Origin: Angiostrongylus vasorum
Lineage: Eukaryota > Nematoda > Chromadorea > Rhabditida > Metastrongylidae
Length of the DNA stretch: 64,000 nucleotides
Direction: 5' to 3'
NCBI GenBank assembly: GCA_018806985.1
Contig: JADANN010000364.1
Location: forward strand, 1,116,001-1,180,000
Below the pieces are notes generated by a model, which was given only the letters and a program-made list of their open reading frames with translations, ran no database searches and had not been told where the DNA came from. Positions 1 through 11,975 of this stretch are shown here, one piece after another. Position 1 is the stretch's first letter. Each line of letters starts with the position of its first letter. A program made the position numbers and the translations under genes.

Positions 1-2030
1 TACAACAACACCAACCCAGTGGAAAGTATTCTAGAACTCCCACGATTCGTGGAGATAATCATTCATTTATTTGGGTGTCCAACTAATTACGAGCTATATT
101 CTTCTAATTGTCTACAGCACTTTCAAACATTATTCTCATTCGGTTTCAGGTCTTGTCATTTTAGAAACTTTGCTCATGAAAACCAATTCCAGACAGCTTC
201 ACGATGTATGGTTGTATTTGAGTCGATCATCACCAAATTACAGCTCGTCATCACCATCTGCTCTGTCATATACTCACCAACATGGTGTTAGTTCTAAGAC
301 CAACGTTAAACTGCTCCTAAAATAATTTTCAAGAAAAAAATTCTCAGAAGTTCTTGAACTTGTGACTGTTTCACTTAATTCTTCAAGTGTTTTCCTCTAC
401 AACACTCCATTCGCTCATCATTTTCACCTTTCCTTTTAAACTGTGTACCTTTCAAGAGCAGGGAATTGCCTCAAGTAAAGTAAATAAGACTAAAGGATTC
501 TCTGTAAGATTTCCATTTATTCTAGACCAAACTTTTATTCTAGAACTTCTATATTATTCTAGAACGAAACCCAAGAGAGGTAAGAAAAAGTTGACTTCAT
601 AAGGTCCCCTCCATTCTGTTAACGAGGCCCTTTTCCACCCACCTAATCCAACCAATCGACCTTTTGAGCTTCCATTTAGCGACCTAATTTTGCTCTAGTA
701 GCTAATTCTTGACTGAGCTCTTTTCAACCGGTACATAAGCGCTCTGAGAAAGACTAGTTTAATGATACTCAATAATAATTTAGAGACAAGGTTGATTGGT
801 AGTGCACTAATACATAATCCGAAATAACAAACATTCAATTTCGGAGTCTTCGTCGTTCATGATCATAGATCATATGAATTTTTAGTTAATTCAACTCAGA
901 AGATTTCTCCGTATACTAACATTCGTACTCAGAACATCTTGGATTTTTATATAAGAAAACGTCTCACACAACACATTTTTATCTCCACGTTAGTTCAGCA
1001 GTTCTACTGAAATTTTCAGTACCGGTCTTCATCAACTTTGCGTTCTTGACGCTGGCTGTATTTTCACTCACCTCTTATGCATTCTGTTGGAGGAAGCGAA
1101 ACAACTGGCTCGTTCTTCCAATTCTTATCTATGAGGTACTATTATAGCTAGTTGCTTAGGAATCAAACTAGCGAAAGATAAAACTGACACACCTGCACAG
1201 TAGCGACCATACATTGACCGCAGTTTGGAAAGTAGACCACGGCTCCGAAAACTTAGGGCCCCCCTCCCACCCACCACCTCCACCCCACATCTTCAGAAAA
1301 AAACTGGCCATTATTCCCTCTTTCGTGCTTTCTTCACAGTTAAATTGATTGATAAGTTTTGTAGCAGATATTAACCGTCTTGGCCACCAAAACACTTGCA
1401 ACAATTTTTAGGTGCACGGATATCTTCTTCTAACAAATCCTCCACTAAACGTTCTCGATTCAGTCATATCTCCACTTCTTAAGAGTCCTCTACATACACA
1501 CATCTATGATGATTCTCTAGATGTGTCCGCAACGAATTTGAATAACTCATAATTAGTATCATACCCCTGCCATGAAAAAAGAATAGGCAGTAAATAAAAA
1601 GTGATTACATTACGAATAATTTAATTCCACGCTTGTATTTCTCACGGCACTTACTGATAGAATGCAACACCCTCTAAATGGCGATGAATTCATCACTCTT
1701 CTGATAGGCCTGCAAACTACCTGAAAATTTCTGTTGACAAGCTCGGAAATGCCCTATTCTTGTAAAACGTCTTTTTGGCGGCAATAGAATGTCACCTAAA
1801 CGGAGCTGAGACAACCGCCTTTCAAATGAGTGCTTTCAACAGTTATTCGTTCCCTAAGATACTCCTCTATCTTGTCCGTATCCCCACAGCACTTCCACAA
1901 TTGGATCTTATAGATCTTAATTATTTTTCGAATTTCTTAAATTGCATGATCCGGCATCACATTTATCACATTGTGCGGATACCACCACTTCCTAGGTTCG
2001 ATTCGTTACCTCGCTTCCACCATCCACCAT
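1..2030. other. Non-coding/intergenic, no gene recognised
   Basis: AT-rich sequence with only short, unrelated open frames. It has a GC-poor body, a short G/C-rich homopolymer-like patch near 1255-1290 and three copies of the palindrome TTCTAGAA between 25 and 565. None of the frames resembles a known family or is bounded by convincing splice sites. Confidence 0.5.
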
Positions 2031-2039
2031 GATCTTCCA

Positions 2040-2300
2040 ACTTTCTTGCCTGTGGCTTCGGCTGCTGCTTGAAAACTTCTTCGTCGTCTTTTCGTCTTGA
2101 GAACTTTCTTTATCACGAATGTAGTTCAATACTGATCGAGTCTATTCTCCTTGGAATCCGGAGATATCCGCGCAAGAGCTCCTCCACATGGATTAAAAGG
2201 AGTGCACATGTCTCATACAAGTCTGCAACCAATTTCCAACACCGGAAATATGACAAACTCCCAGGGCCCAGGACGGGATTGAACCATCGCATGGGTAGAA
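2040..2300 (-). repeat. SINE B copy, 5'-truncated or diverged
   Basis: Read on the minus strand, it carries a box-B-like GGTTCAATCCC near 2270-2285, then the SINE B body. The tail signature (CTGCTTGAA... GTGGCTTCGGCTGCTGC) matches the copies at 4858-5225 and 8343-8711. The box A part of the head is not recognisable. Confidence 0.5.
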
Positions 2301-3047
2301 TGAGTTGCAATCTTAAATGTTAATCGTAAATAATTCATAAAAATCCACAGATTCTGTACATCTAAACAGAAGCAGTTGATCTAAACTAAACAAGCCATTA
2401 ACGAAAGCTTATGCACGGAACTACACACCTCTTTGACAAGAAGCGGAAGCAGCTCTTAATTGTCGTCGAAGCCTTCAGCTCCTTCACTCTCAATAAGCAA
2501 TTGGCCGAGAATGAATTCCAGTTCTTCGTTCTCCGACACGATCTTGGTTCATGAAATCCAATTTCTGTCGTGCAAATGATTTTTCGTTTTTTTTTCTTTT
2601 CTTGAAACCACTACGATGAAATATGGGTATACTTTGGGATTTTTTAAGAGAAACTATGAAAAAGTTGACAGTACAATGATTTGATGGTCAACGAAGTTTT
2701 GCATGCACGAAAGTTTTAAAAAAATGGTCTATAAACAGGAAAATTAGAGGAACATATAGGATAGGCACAACAAGAAAGTATGGAAGTGTGTAGAAATAAA
2801 AACGCACAGATAGACCGATCGAAGGCCAAACAAAGGGTATGGTCATTTTTCTTCTCTTTTATTGAAAAGTAGGAAGGGTGTGAGCTAGGGCTTGCGGAGT
2901 GGATGACACAAATCATACACTTGATTAGAAAGTGGCATGGGATGGAACGATCGGCCTTGTGCGCATTGCACGGTATTTCCTAGCTCAACACACGCCTTGA
3001 TTGTAAAAAATTGATAACTAAACTGAAACAAGTTTGCATAATTTCAG

Positions 3048-3440
3048 ACCGTCACCATCTTTTGGACAATGGTATGGCTCTATGCTAGCATTACTGCTGT
3101 AGCCACAGGATATCTCTGGTCCCTAGAATGGATTGGTGGCCCACGATCAGACAGAGCTGCAGTATCCTACGATGTGAACGATATTCGTTATGTAGATTCC
3201 GATGAATCTTCACCGGAGACAAGAAATGGTAGGGTGCAACAGCATATGTACATTCTGTTTGATTTCTCCCATTTTTTTGTCTACGTGGACTGTACAGTTT
3301 TTCAGCAATCAAATACGGTTCCATTATTATGATCGTCTCACTTGTTGTTTTTGTACTCAAAGGATTATCGTGGAGCATAGCACGAAGGGTCTTCAGAGAA
3401 CTCAGAAAAGAAAACACTAAAACAATGGAGGATAACTATG
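3048..3440 (+). CDS. Two candidate upstream exons, possibly 5' end of the NFI gene
   Basis: Exon alpha (3048-3228) follows ATAATTTCAG and ends AAATG|GTAGGG in phase 1. Exon beta (3363-3440) follows ACTCAAAG and ends AACTATG|GTATTG, also phase 1, so the two join in frame. Exon beta contains an ATG (MEDNY). If spliced to an alternative acceptor at 14040 (GGATATAG), it gives [14 protein letters not shown], running straight into the NFI frame. The stronger acceptor at 14030 would not join in phase. Alpha has a hydrophobic start and an acidic end that I do not recognise. It may instead be 5' UTR or a separate gene. The link would require a 10.6-kb first intron full of repeats. Confidence 0.3.
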
Positions 3441-3557
3441 GTATTGTAATGCTATTTCATTTTGAAAGAAGACTAATTCATGGAGTCCAAAAAGTAATTT
3501 TTAAAAATGTTGTTTTGTTCAATCTTTTAGCGATCCAAAACGCTATACATGGTCAGG

Positions 3558-3857
3558 GGGAGCATGTAGCGCAGTGGTTAGAAGTACCCTGCAATACACA
3601 CGTGGTCGTTGGTTCGACCCTTAGCGCCGGACTCATCAGCCTTTCCACCCGCTCAGGGCCCACAAATTGGTACCATACTTGTTTGGGAGGATAGCTGCAC
3701 TAATTTAATGCATCGATAGCCCACTGAAAGCCACTGTAGAAGCCATATGCATTCAACCACCTTTACGATGCGTGATCAAGTTGAATGAAATGAATTGAAA
3801 TGAATGGCGTTTCTGTCAGAGTTGATCAACGCCGAACGCATTACCCCATATCTCTCA
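3558..3857 (+). repeat. SINE A copy 1
   Basis: tRNA-like head with box A TAGCGCAGTGG (3567-3577) and box B GGTTCGACCC (3611-3620). It is followed by the family core (AAATTGGTACCATACTTGT) and the tail ending near TTGATCAACGCCGAACGC. The tail is moderately diverged. Confidence 0.8.
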
Positions 3858-4248
3858 GTTCTGGTGAAAAGTAGTAACAGCCCTCTCACACGGATATCAC
3901 GCTCAACTAGTGACAACGACAAGATCAGATCGGTAGAAAAACAATCTTTATTTATACAAAAACGTTAAACTTTGTGCTATACTCAACAAGCACTAAGAAG
4001 GCGAAGAAGGAAAAATCATAATTATTCAGATCACAAAAGAAACAATGATGGAACAATATCTAACGGTCTAAAGAACATGTTAACATTGGATCAATCAAAC
4101 GTGGAACTCAATCCAATGAATATGAAGTCTGCAACACTGTCGATGATCCCGAGAGAGTCCTATATTTGATCACTACAAAACGTACCAGTTTTAATGCTAA
4201 CTTTTTATTTGCTGCCTACCATAATTTTTCCCGGCAGGGTATAACGCG

Positions 4249-4660
4249 AAATACAACCACAGTGATGCTGAGATATTTGTAAAACTCCGGACCGCAAGTG
4301 TCTGCGGTGGGGAACGAACGCGCTATTACCGTTTCTGGAGGATAACGCGTTCACCACCACACCATGCGGGCCCTTCGTTTCGCCCGTCTCTCAGCAAGTT
4401 CTTAAAAAAGCATTGTGATTTCAACTACAGCTTCAGCTTAAAATGCCGATCTGGGCTCCTTGATCAATCCCGTTGACGGGTGATTGTTGATGGCACTGAT
4501 CGAGAGAACTACCTGAGAGATAGGCCAAACGAAGGACCAGCAGGGTGTGGTGGTGAACGCGTTAACCCCCAGAAGGGGTAGTGGCGCGTTCGTTTCTCAC
4601 CGCAGACAACTGCGCTCCGGAGTTTTACAAATATCTCAGCATCATTGTGGTTATCAGTTC
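4249..4660. repeat. SINE C foldback pair
   Basis: A minus-strand module (4249-4400) and a plus-strand module (about 4515-4660) face each other across a spacer of about 110 bp. Each module contains a tRNA-like core: GGTGTGGTGGTGAACGCG in the box A position and CGTTCGTTTCTC/CGTTCGTTCCCC in the box B position. It then runs into the shared flank AAATATCTCAGCATCA(C/T)TGTGGTT. The spacer starts CATTGTGATTTCAACTAC, as in the copy at 13.7 kb. Confidence 0.7.
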
Positions 4661-4857
4661 TAAGTTTCGACATATCTACGTATGCTTCATACACCTTGAA
4701 AACGTTTACAATTACACAGTTGGAAGAAACGTTATTCTTGTATTTTAAAATCTACAATAAATTAATTCTCAAGCAGGCGGTTCTATAATAGATGTTTCAG
4801 AATGAACATGGTGTCCAAACAGCACCTCTAAGTACTAGCAAAATGCTAAGAAGTTTT

Positions 4858-5225
4858 TCTTTTATTTTATTCGACCCATCTTCACGTCTGCTGTGCAGAT
4901 CCCAGCACTTCTTACATTCAATTAGTTTCCCTAGCATCCACTGTCCACCAAGATTTTCCAAGTGTACGTGTGACTTCGGTTGCTGCTTGAGGATTTCCGT
5001 TTTAGCTTGAATGTTGTAGAATGCTGGTCGAGCAATTCTTACCGGAGTCCTGAGATAGCCGGACTGGAGCGTTCCCAATTGGATTGCAGAGAGCGATTTT
5101 CCCATACACGTCCGGTACCAATTTCCTGACCCCAGAGGGATGACAGGTATGATTGGTCCGGGGCGGAATCGAACCAGCACCATGCTCGTGATGACGAAAA
5201 TCACTACCACTGTGCTATCCGCCCC
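4858..5225 (-). repeat. SINE B full-length copy
   Basis: On the minus strand it starts GGGGCGGATAGCACAGTGG, where GGGGCGG can pair with the later CCGCCCC like an acceptor stem. Box B is GGTTCGATTCC. Next come the core shared with SINE A (AAATTGGTACCGGACGTGT) and a body of about 250 bp, ending in an A-rich tail (AATAAAATAAAAGAAAAA). The 137-aa open frame across it is a by-product of the repeat, not a gene. Confidence 0.85.
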
Positions 5226-5229
5226 ATGC

Positions 5230-7755
5230 TAAGGAGTAGTCAACACATCTTTCGAAAATAGGATTGCCATGAGGTGATATGTGTTATTACCATTTACTCG
5301 TCGTACACGAATAACAAGTGTCCCATGATTTGATAAGCATAAGTCGGTCTTCGGGTTTTGGGACGTCCACAAAAAAAATTCTACGCTACTTGTATTAGTA
5401 TGATGAGCGGCGCCTAAACAATTTGTTCCGATGTTATAGATTCAGTGCAGTAAAGATTCTCCATAGGGTGTCGTAATGTTCCGTGCAGCTCGATATTTCA
5501 CTACCTCTCGCGGGTTGTTTCACCGCCTAAAGTTGTAGGCAGAGCATTAGTCTGTGGTACTGCAATTTTGCAGCCAACTGAGCTGCTTGTTGTCTCTAGA
5601 GTCCCGAGCTAATGCAGCTAGAACGCATTCTCAGACCGTCACCAAAGGCAGTCGACGGCCCTTCTGCATCAGAGGGAGATTTGCCAACTTTCGATTAGTT
5701 TGGTACCAGGACAGTGGTGATTTAGTACTGGTTTACTCTTACGTAATCTTCTGGATGGAAATGTCTACCTTATCCTCAGCTTGGGAGACTCCTCTGATGG
5801 ATAAACTACCAGTTGTACATTGCACTTTGACATTCAGGAACTCCCCGAGGCCATTTTACCACCTATAACAAAACACTGTTATGAATACAAGTGAGCAACG
5901 AACTTCGCTCTAGCTCTCTTCGAAGGCACACTGCCACTCTATCGTCTTAACGGCCTACTTAACTTTCGTTAACGCGACCCTCGTTTAAATATTCAAAACC
6001 TTTCGCTGTTCTAAGGTGATAGTGAACACTACATTGTTACATAAACATAACATGAAACACAGATCGATGTAGATCTTCGTAGCAATTACCGTATTCGATA
6101 ATGAGATTAATTACAGGAGTATGTCACAACACAAAATGGTAGAGAGTGTCTGAAATTTTGACTTAGGACAAAAAGAGGAATCAGAGAATTCGTGACATGT
6201 CGAAAATCAAGTGGACCGGAGACGCTCTTGCTAGTGACAACTACTGGATAGTAGTCGTTGGAGAATCGGTCTCATAAGATTTCAAGAGCAACAGGAAAGC
6301 CCAGCGACGCTATAGTTAACTTTATGAAGTCCACAAAAAGATAAATATATCTTCAGAGTTCCATTAACAAACATAAATTACTGGGGGACTACCGCACGCA
6401 AGAATGACGAATGTAGACCCTAGTAGCAGCTGTTTTAGTCGATTCTCCCGTCCGTTCGGTTATTAAGACAACAATCCGCTTTATTCTTATTCATACCTTG
6501 ACGCCATATTTCCAGCTAAAGCTCTGCAGCTTTGTGTCTACATTAATCATCATTTTAAAGCACAGACTTCGCTGCACGGCTATGAACAAGCAAGATGATC
6601 CATGTCTTGATCATCTCACAGCGTATAACTACAAAAAATTCATTGTCGTACAATTGACATTCTGCGTAGGCTTAGAAACGGCTAAGATATTGAAGAACTT
6701 CCTTATACGAAATTATCACTTTGAGAACGTTTCAACGACTTCACCGTCCGTGTTCATAAAGTGATATTAGTTTCCTGTTGTTCAAAAGCTCGACACTGTC
6801 ACTGCCACGAGGTTCACAAAATGAACCAAAAATAGGGTCGGTGTGGCACAGTCAAGAGGTACAATTCTGCTAAATGGGCTACATACAAGTCGGAAGAACT
6901 GAAGACAGACTGACCCCCATTCCCAAACAGGTCAAAAATTGATGTTTGATAGGAAATATTCTAAGCAACAAGCCGCTAATGAAAATGCCTTCAAGGGAGT
7001 TATGGACTCCAAGTGGAGTAAATTATAAACTAGTGAAACGAATGGACATATATAGGTGAAGTCGATGTTAAGAAAGATCCTACACATCCAGGTAAAGGTA
7101 TGTAGATCCCTATCTTCATATCGACCATGGCAAACACATGCCTTTTGTACATTCCATTATAACACCTAACCAGTGTTTGGTCATCTCCTCAAGAGAAATG
7201 CGGAAATGCGAACCAAATACGATGCGTTCGTGGCTGAGCAATCCGACCAAGATGAGGTATAATAAGTATGGTCCACCTATATTCTTTCTGATCGCTTCTT
7301 TGCCATGGAAATTTTTCCCTGTATTGCAAATTTCTCCACTGATACTATAACACTTGTTCTCTACAAATTATAGTCCACATAACACTATTGTTAGGACAGC
7401 CCCTTCAAGTTTATGGAGAAATCATGAGTTTATTTTTTAAAAGGCTTGACACGCAGAAAGTGAATGTTTAGGTTGTCACACAGCCTTCTCAAAACTTTTA
7501 GAAGTTCTTAACCTTTATTATCCTGTCGTTTCAAGGATATTATAAAAACTTGTGCGGAAAAAAATTCACAATTTGTAACATACAAATTTTAAAATTTACA
7601 CCAATTTCTGAGAATCACTGGAAATATGAGTTGACTTTCCAACAATGACTACCTTTAGTAGTGATCTACTTGGCAAATTCTGCAACAGGTTTGATATTCT
7701 GACATTCTGATATGCTAATTTCTTATAATACTCAGTGCTTTCCATGCGTATTGCA
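5230..7755. other. Long non-coding stretch
   Basis: No frame has recognisable similarity or splice structure. The open frame at 5554-5868 (104 codons) and smaller ones lack domain signals. I see nothing supportable here beyond AT-rich unique sequence. Confidence 0.45.
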
Positions 7756-7761
7756 TTGCAG

Positions 7762-8040
7762 GGCGCGTGTACAGCAGTAATCAGAGGCGCCCCACAGTAC
7801 ACATGGGATCGCTCCACGAGCCCAGTGCCTACCAAGCCTTCCCCTCCCTGCGGCGTCGGCAAATCGGTACTGTACTTGTCTAAGAGGATAGCAACACTGG
7901 CTCGATACATCGGTAGGCCACCGCGAGTCATTGTAAAGGCCAGATATGCATTCAATCACCTCCAAACGATGTTTAATGAAGTCGAATGTATGACGCATCC
8001 CTGAAGGATTGATCAACGCCGAGAGCCTTATCCTTTTATC
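7762..8040 (+). repeat. SINE A copy 2
   Basis: Starts GGCGCGTGTACAGCAGT with a degraded box A and a box-B-like GGGATCGCTCC. The core contains GTCGGCAAATCGGTACTG. The full tail follows through TTGATCAACGCCGAGAGC to the (TTATCCTTT) end. Another 200 bp downstream also matches 16990-17205. Confidence 0.85.
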
Positions 8041-8245
8041 CTATTATGATAACAACACAATGTGTTTCTGCGTTGGCATGCTGGAAATGATCTATGGAGT
8101 AGTTAACTGTTCACCGTATTTTTATCGTATCATGTCCACTTTTTTTGCAAAGCAAGGATGTTTTTCCTTAGTGTTAATGCACTCATTCTTATCTGGCATA
8201 TAGTAGGGTTTGATTAGGGCATTCTTCACAATGAATTATCCTTAT
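8041..8245 (+). repeat. SINE A downstream extension, duplicated at 16990-17205
   Basis: Near-identical to 16990-17205, for example AATGTGTTTCTGCGTTGGCATGC here against AATGTGTTTTTGCGTTGGTATGC there, and a shared AAAGCAAGGATGTTTTT. Both copies directly follow a SINE A, so the SINE and this segment moved together at least once. Confidence 0.7.
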
Positions 8246-8342
8246 CGAACTCAAATACACATGGATCCTTAACTCATACTAAACGGCCGTACTCCGACCA
8301 TAACCTCCATTATTTTCACAACAAAACTCCGAATAGTCAGAC

Positions 8343-8711
8343 TTTTTTTTTACTTGACCCGTCTTCACGTCTAGTATGCGGATCTCAGCACTTCTCAAAT
8401 CCAGTTCATTCCCACGCAGCCACTGTCCACGAAGATCTTTTAACTTTACGTGTGGCTTCAGTTGCTGCTTGAGGATTTTCATTTCATCTTGAATATCGTA
8501 GAATGCTGGCAGAGCAATTCTCCCTGGAGTCATGGGATGGCCGGGGTGGAGCGTTCCCAATTGGATTGCAGGGAGTGATTTTTTTCCCCATACATGTCCA
8601 GTACCAAGTTTCCGACGTCGGAGGAATGAGAGGCTTGGTTGGCCCACAGCGGAACCGAACTAGAACCATGCTCGTGATGACGGACATCACAACCGCTGTG
8701 CTATCCGCCCC
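8343..8711 (-). repeat. SINE B full-length copy
   Basis: Minus strand: GGGGCGGATAGCACAGCGG head with box B AGTTCGGTTCCGC, and a core with TTGGTACTGGACATGTATGG. The body is colinear with 4858-5225, ending ACGGGTCAAGTAAAAAAAAA. The length of about 369 bp equals the other full copy. Confidence 0.85.
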
Positions 8712-9059
8712 ATATACGCATACTCTTGAAGCGTTCCAAAATATTCAGAAATAGCTCACGAAAAACTAGTTATTCTGCGCATTTGACCAGAACGTACTGA
8801 AAAACTACAGAATGATTCTTTTGGAAGTCTCACTGCTTTCGAACTAGTAACAAATATTGATAAAAACATAAATTTGTTCCACGAGCAATATTTGATAACT
8901 GATCATTCAACTCATCATCACTACTTTTGTCTTTATCCTCCGACCCATTTTCTTCGTATTCATAAACCAAAAAAAGGGAAGCGATGATAACCTTACACGA
9001 TATCAGATTCCTAACACATCACCTTAAACTAACATTCATAAGGGAAAAGATTTTCGAGA

Positions 9060-11270
9060 GATTCCGACGAGTCATTGCGATCACGTGAACCCTAGAATCA
9101 CCTGTTACCCCCTTGACCGTCAAGTTGCTCGAGCAGGCGCCAGTAAACCTTCCACTTTTCCCTGTCGCTGGCATGCGTAGCCCAGTGGGTTCTGCCCGCT
9201 CTAGGAACTCGTTGAGCATCATATCTTTCTCCAAGGCTTTTCAGGAAGAGCTCTCACCATCAGTCCCGAGGAATCCAGTCACTAACGACTCTTGTCCATC
9301 GCTTGTCATTCCTACGCATTACGTGACCGGCCCACTTTATCTTCGACTGTTTGGCATACAGAACGGCATCATTGATTTTTGATCGTTGACGCAGGTCGGA
9401 GTTCGGATCCCTTCCCTTACTTGTGCGATACCGGCTACTCTTAGCATCGTCCTTTCGACTGCGTGTTCAATAACACTGAGTGATGTTTCATCCTGCTTAC
9501 GCAGAGAGTAAGTTTTTGATTTTAGAGCAGGGAAAACCGTTGAGTCAAAAGCTGGGCACTGGATTCGGTGTTCTTTGTTCTCTTCACTACATCCTCGATG
9601 GTTTTGAAAGCTCCTCAACCCGCTCGTTTCCTTCTCAACTCTGAAACTAAGTCGTTCAACACGATAATTTCCTGACCTAGAAAGGCGTAACTGGAGCATT
9701 CAGAGATTTTCGTTCCGTTGAGCGTGAATAATGATATGAAACCAATTCGTTCCTCATGAACACCGTTTTTTGTGAGATTTATCTGAAGGCCAATCTTTCT
9801 ACATGCTTTATCAACGTCGGCAAGCATTCTGCTCCGCTTGGCTAGTTTGTGGCGTTATAAGGACGATGTCATCAGCAAAGGGAAGGCGATCTAATTGCCG
9901 ACAATTGATTTTCACTCCATGTTGTCCCATTCCAGTTTTCGCATGACGTTCTGGAGGGTTGCGGAAAATAATTTTGGCGACATGGTACCGCCTAGCCTAA
10001 CCTGCCTTTTTAAGTCGACGCTAATATCATTGTAGAATGTTGATATCTTGTGGAATTTTTTGTAGAGCTCACGAAGAATCTTTATACATCGAGTAAGGAC
10101 TCTCTGACTGTCCAGAGATTCCATGACTGCTTCTATCTCAACTGAGTCAAAAGTGTTCTTTAAATCGATGAAAGTGAGACAAAAACGCTCCTCTGTACTC
10201 TCGCGATACTTCGGTTAGCCTTTTTATCGTGTGGATAGAGTATATATTATTTAATCCTTCTCGAAACCCTGCTTGCTAACATGGCTGTCCTTCCAGTATT
10301 CCCTCGATGTTGTTTGGTATTACTCCAGTGAAAAGTTCCTAGACGACAGACAGTAAGCAGATTAGGCAAGTGTTGCCAATATCGTGGAGGTCACCTTTCT
10401 TGAACGACAGCCCGGTCTTGCTGGTCTTCCACTGAGTAGGAACCTTGTGTTCAGACAGATAACGTGTGAAGAACCGAGCCAGGGTGTTTACGAGGACTGG
10501 CAGAAGGTTCTTCAGGTGTTCTGATCTTATCCTGTCCGGACCTGACGTTGTTCGATTGTTCACCGATGAAATAGCATGTCCGACTTCGGGAGGCAGAACC
10601 AATGGGGGCGACACATCCGTTCTACTTTATTTCATATGAGGGCAAGATGACGTGGCTGTTGAAGAGATCTGAGTGGTAATCGTGAACGGTTTTGTCCAAT
10701 GCCTTTCTGGAAGCTGTAACTGTTCCGTCTGGGCGTGCAATCATCTTGGTCTTGTAATTGGCGAAGCTTCGGTTGGCTTTGCGAATGCTTTTTCTCACCT
10801 CTGAAGCTTCGGCCATAACTGTTGCCGTTCTTTTTAAAAATCTTCTTTTATTGCCTTTCTACATTATGGGGCGCTGCCTATGGGTCGCGCGATTCCACGT
10901 TGGCGTATCAGCTGGAGTGTTTTTGGAGACAGACGTCCCTTAGTGACTTTCGAACTCTCAAATTTCAAGGCGCTAACTTGAAGATGTTGAACGAGCGCGC
11001 TATTCTCCTCGTCACTGTTATCAATAGCGGCATGTTCCCAAGAGCCGTCTAAGATCTCAATAAATCTCCGCCTCTAGTTTTGGGAGTTCGTTTTTGAACT
11101 TAGCAGCTATCTCTACTTTCTGCGAGAAGTGGAATCACTCGTAGAGGTTAAAGTTTCGTACAACAGCTACATCGGTTAGGCAGAACCTTCGGTTTACTGT
11201 GATGTGGTCTAGTTCGTTATGGTAATCTCCACTGGAGGACACTCATGTTCAGTACTGTGGGCAGGGTTTC
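9060..11270 (-). pseudogene. RTE-clade non-LTR retrotransposon copy 1, decayed
   Basis: Minus-strand remnants of an endonuclease-reverse transcriptase polyprotein, in order. The endonuclease C-terminus lies near 11080-11260 (FCLTDVAVV). The inter-domain linker with [16 protein letters not shown] is at 10620-10816. The RT start is at 10339-10614 ([12 protein letters not shown]... THWKTSKTG-like fingers). RT palm blocks lie at 9912-10124. The FADDIVLIT catalytic box is in another frame near 9860-9890. Thumb and C-terminal parts run down to about 9115. Frameshifts and stops break every domain, so it cannot be active. The same family recurs at 34.1-36.5 and 38.0-39.8 kb. It lies upstream of nfi-1, or in its first intron if the candidate exons at 3 kb are real. 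Confidence 0.85.
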
Positions 11271-11734
11271 TGGAATTGTGAATTGCTATGAGTGGTCTTG
11301 GTCGCAGTGGCAAGACACCCTCTGAGCCAGCTCGTTCCATTCCAATTCGTCGGTAATAGTATGAGATTAAATAGTTATTCCACAATACTCCAGCTGTTTG
11401 GTGGCTTATTGAAGTTTCAATCGATCAGACTTAAGTAAGACGTGTGGTACGTACTGCTGACGCACATGGATCGGAGACAAGAAAGTACTACCTAACATAA
11501 AGCATGTAGATGTGGCCGGAAATTCAGACTTAATTACGAAGCAGAAGCTATGAGGACAGCATGAAAGAACATCGTCAGAATACTATTGTGGAAATATTTC
11601 CTAATTCTCAGGAAATCGTTCCACTGTTCCTCACCAACACAATTCCTCCCATTCTGTTCTGTTGGTTTGCTACCGTCACAAAAGATAGAAAGGATAAAGT
11701 TCTGGGCGTTGATCGGAGACAAGAAAGTACTGCC

Positions 11735-11975
11735 TCATGACGGATGCGCTATGCATTCGACTTCATTAAGCATCGTTGGAGAAGACTGAATGCATATATG
11801 GCTTATACAATGACTCGCGGTGGTCTATCGAGCCAGTGCTGCTATCCTCCCAGACAAGTCTGCTAGCAATTTGCCTACCTTGGAGGGATGGAAGGATTGG
11901 TGAGCCATGGACACGGGGTTCGATCCCATGTGTATTGCAGTGCACCTCTAACCACTGCGCTATATCGTTATATTG
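11735..11975 (-). repeat. SINE A copy 3
   Basis: Minus-strand copy. The head (TAGCGCAGTGGTTAGAGG, box B GGGTTCGATCCC in reverse) is at the right end, and the tail ends at the ATTCGACTTCATTAAGCATCG motif on the left. Confidence 0.75.

Noticed and set aside
520..565. Clustered TTCTAGAA palindromes resembling heat-shock elements
   Set aside because: Spacing does not follow the TTCnnGAAnnTTC rule and no gene start lies nearby.
4797..5210. 137-codon minus-strand open frame
   Set aside because: It lies inside a full-length SINE B; the same frame remnants recur in other copies.
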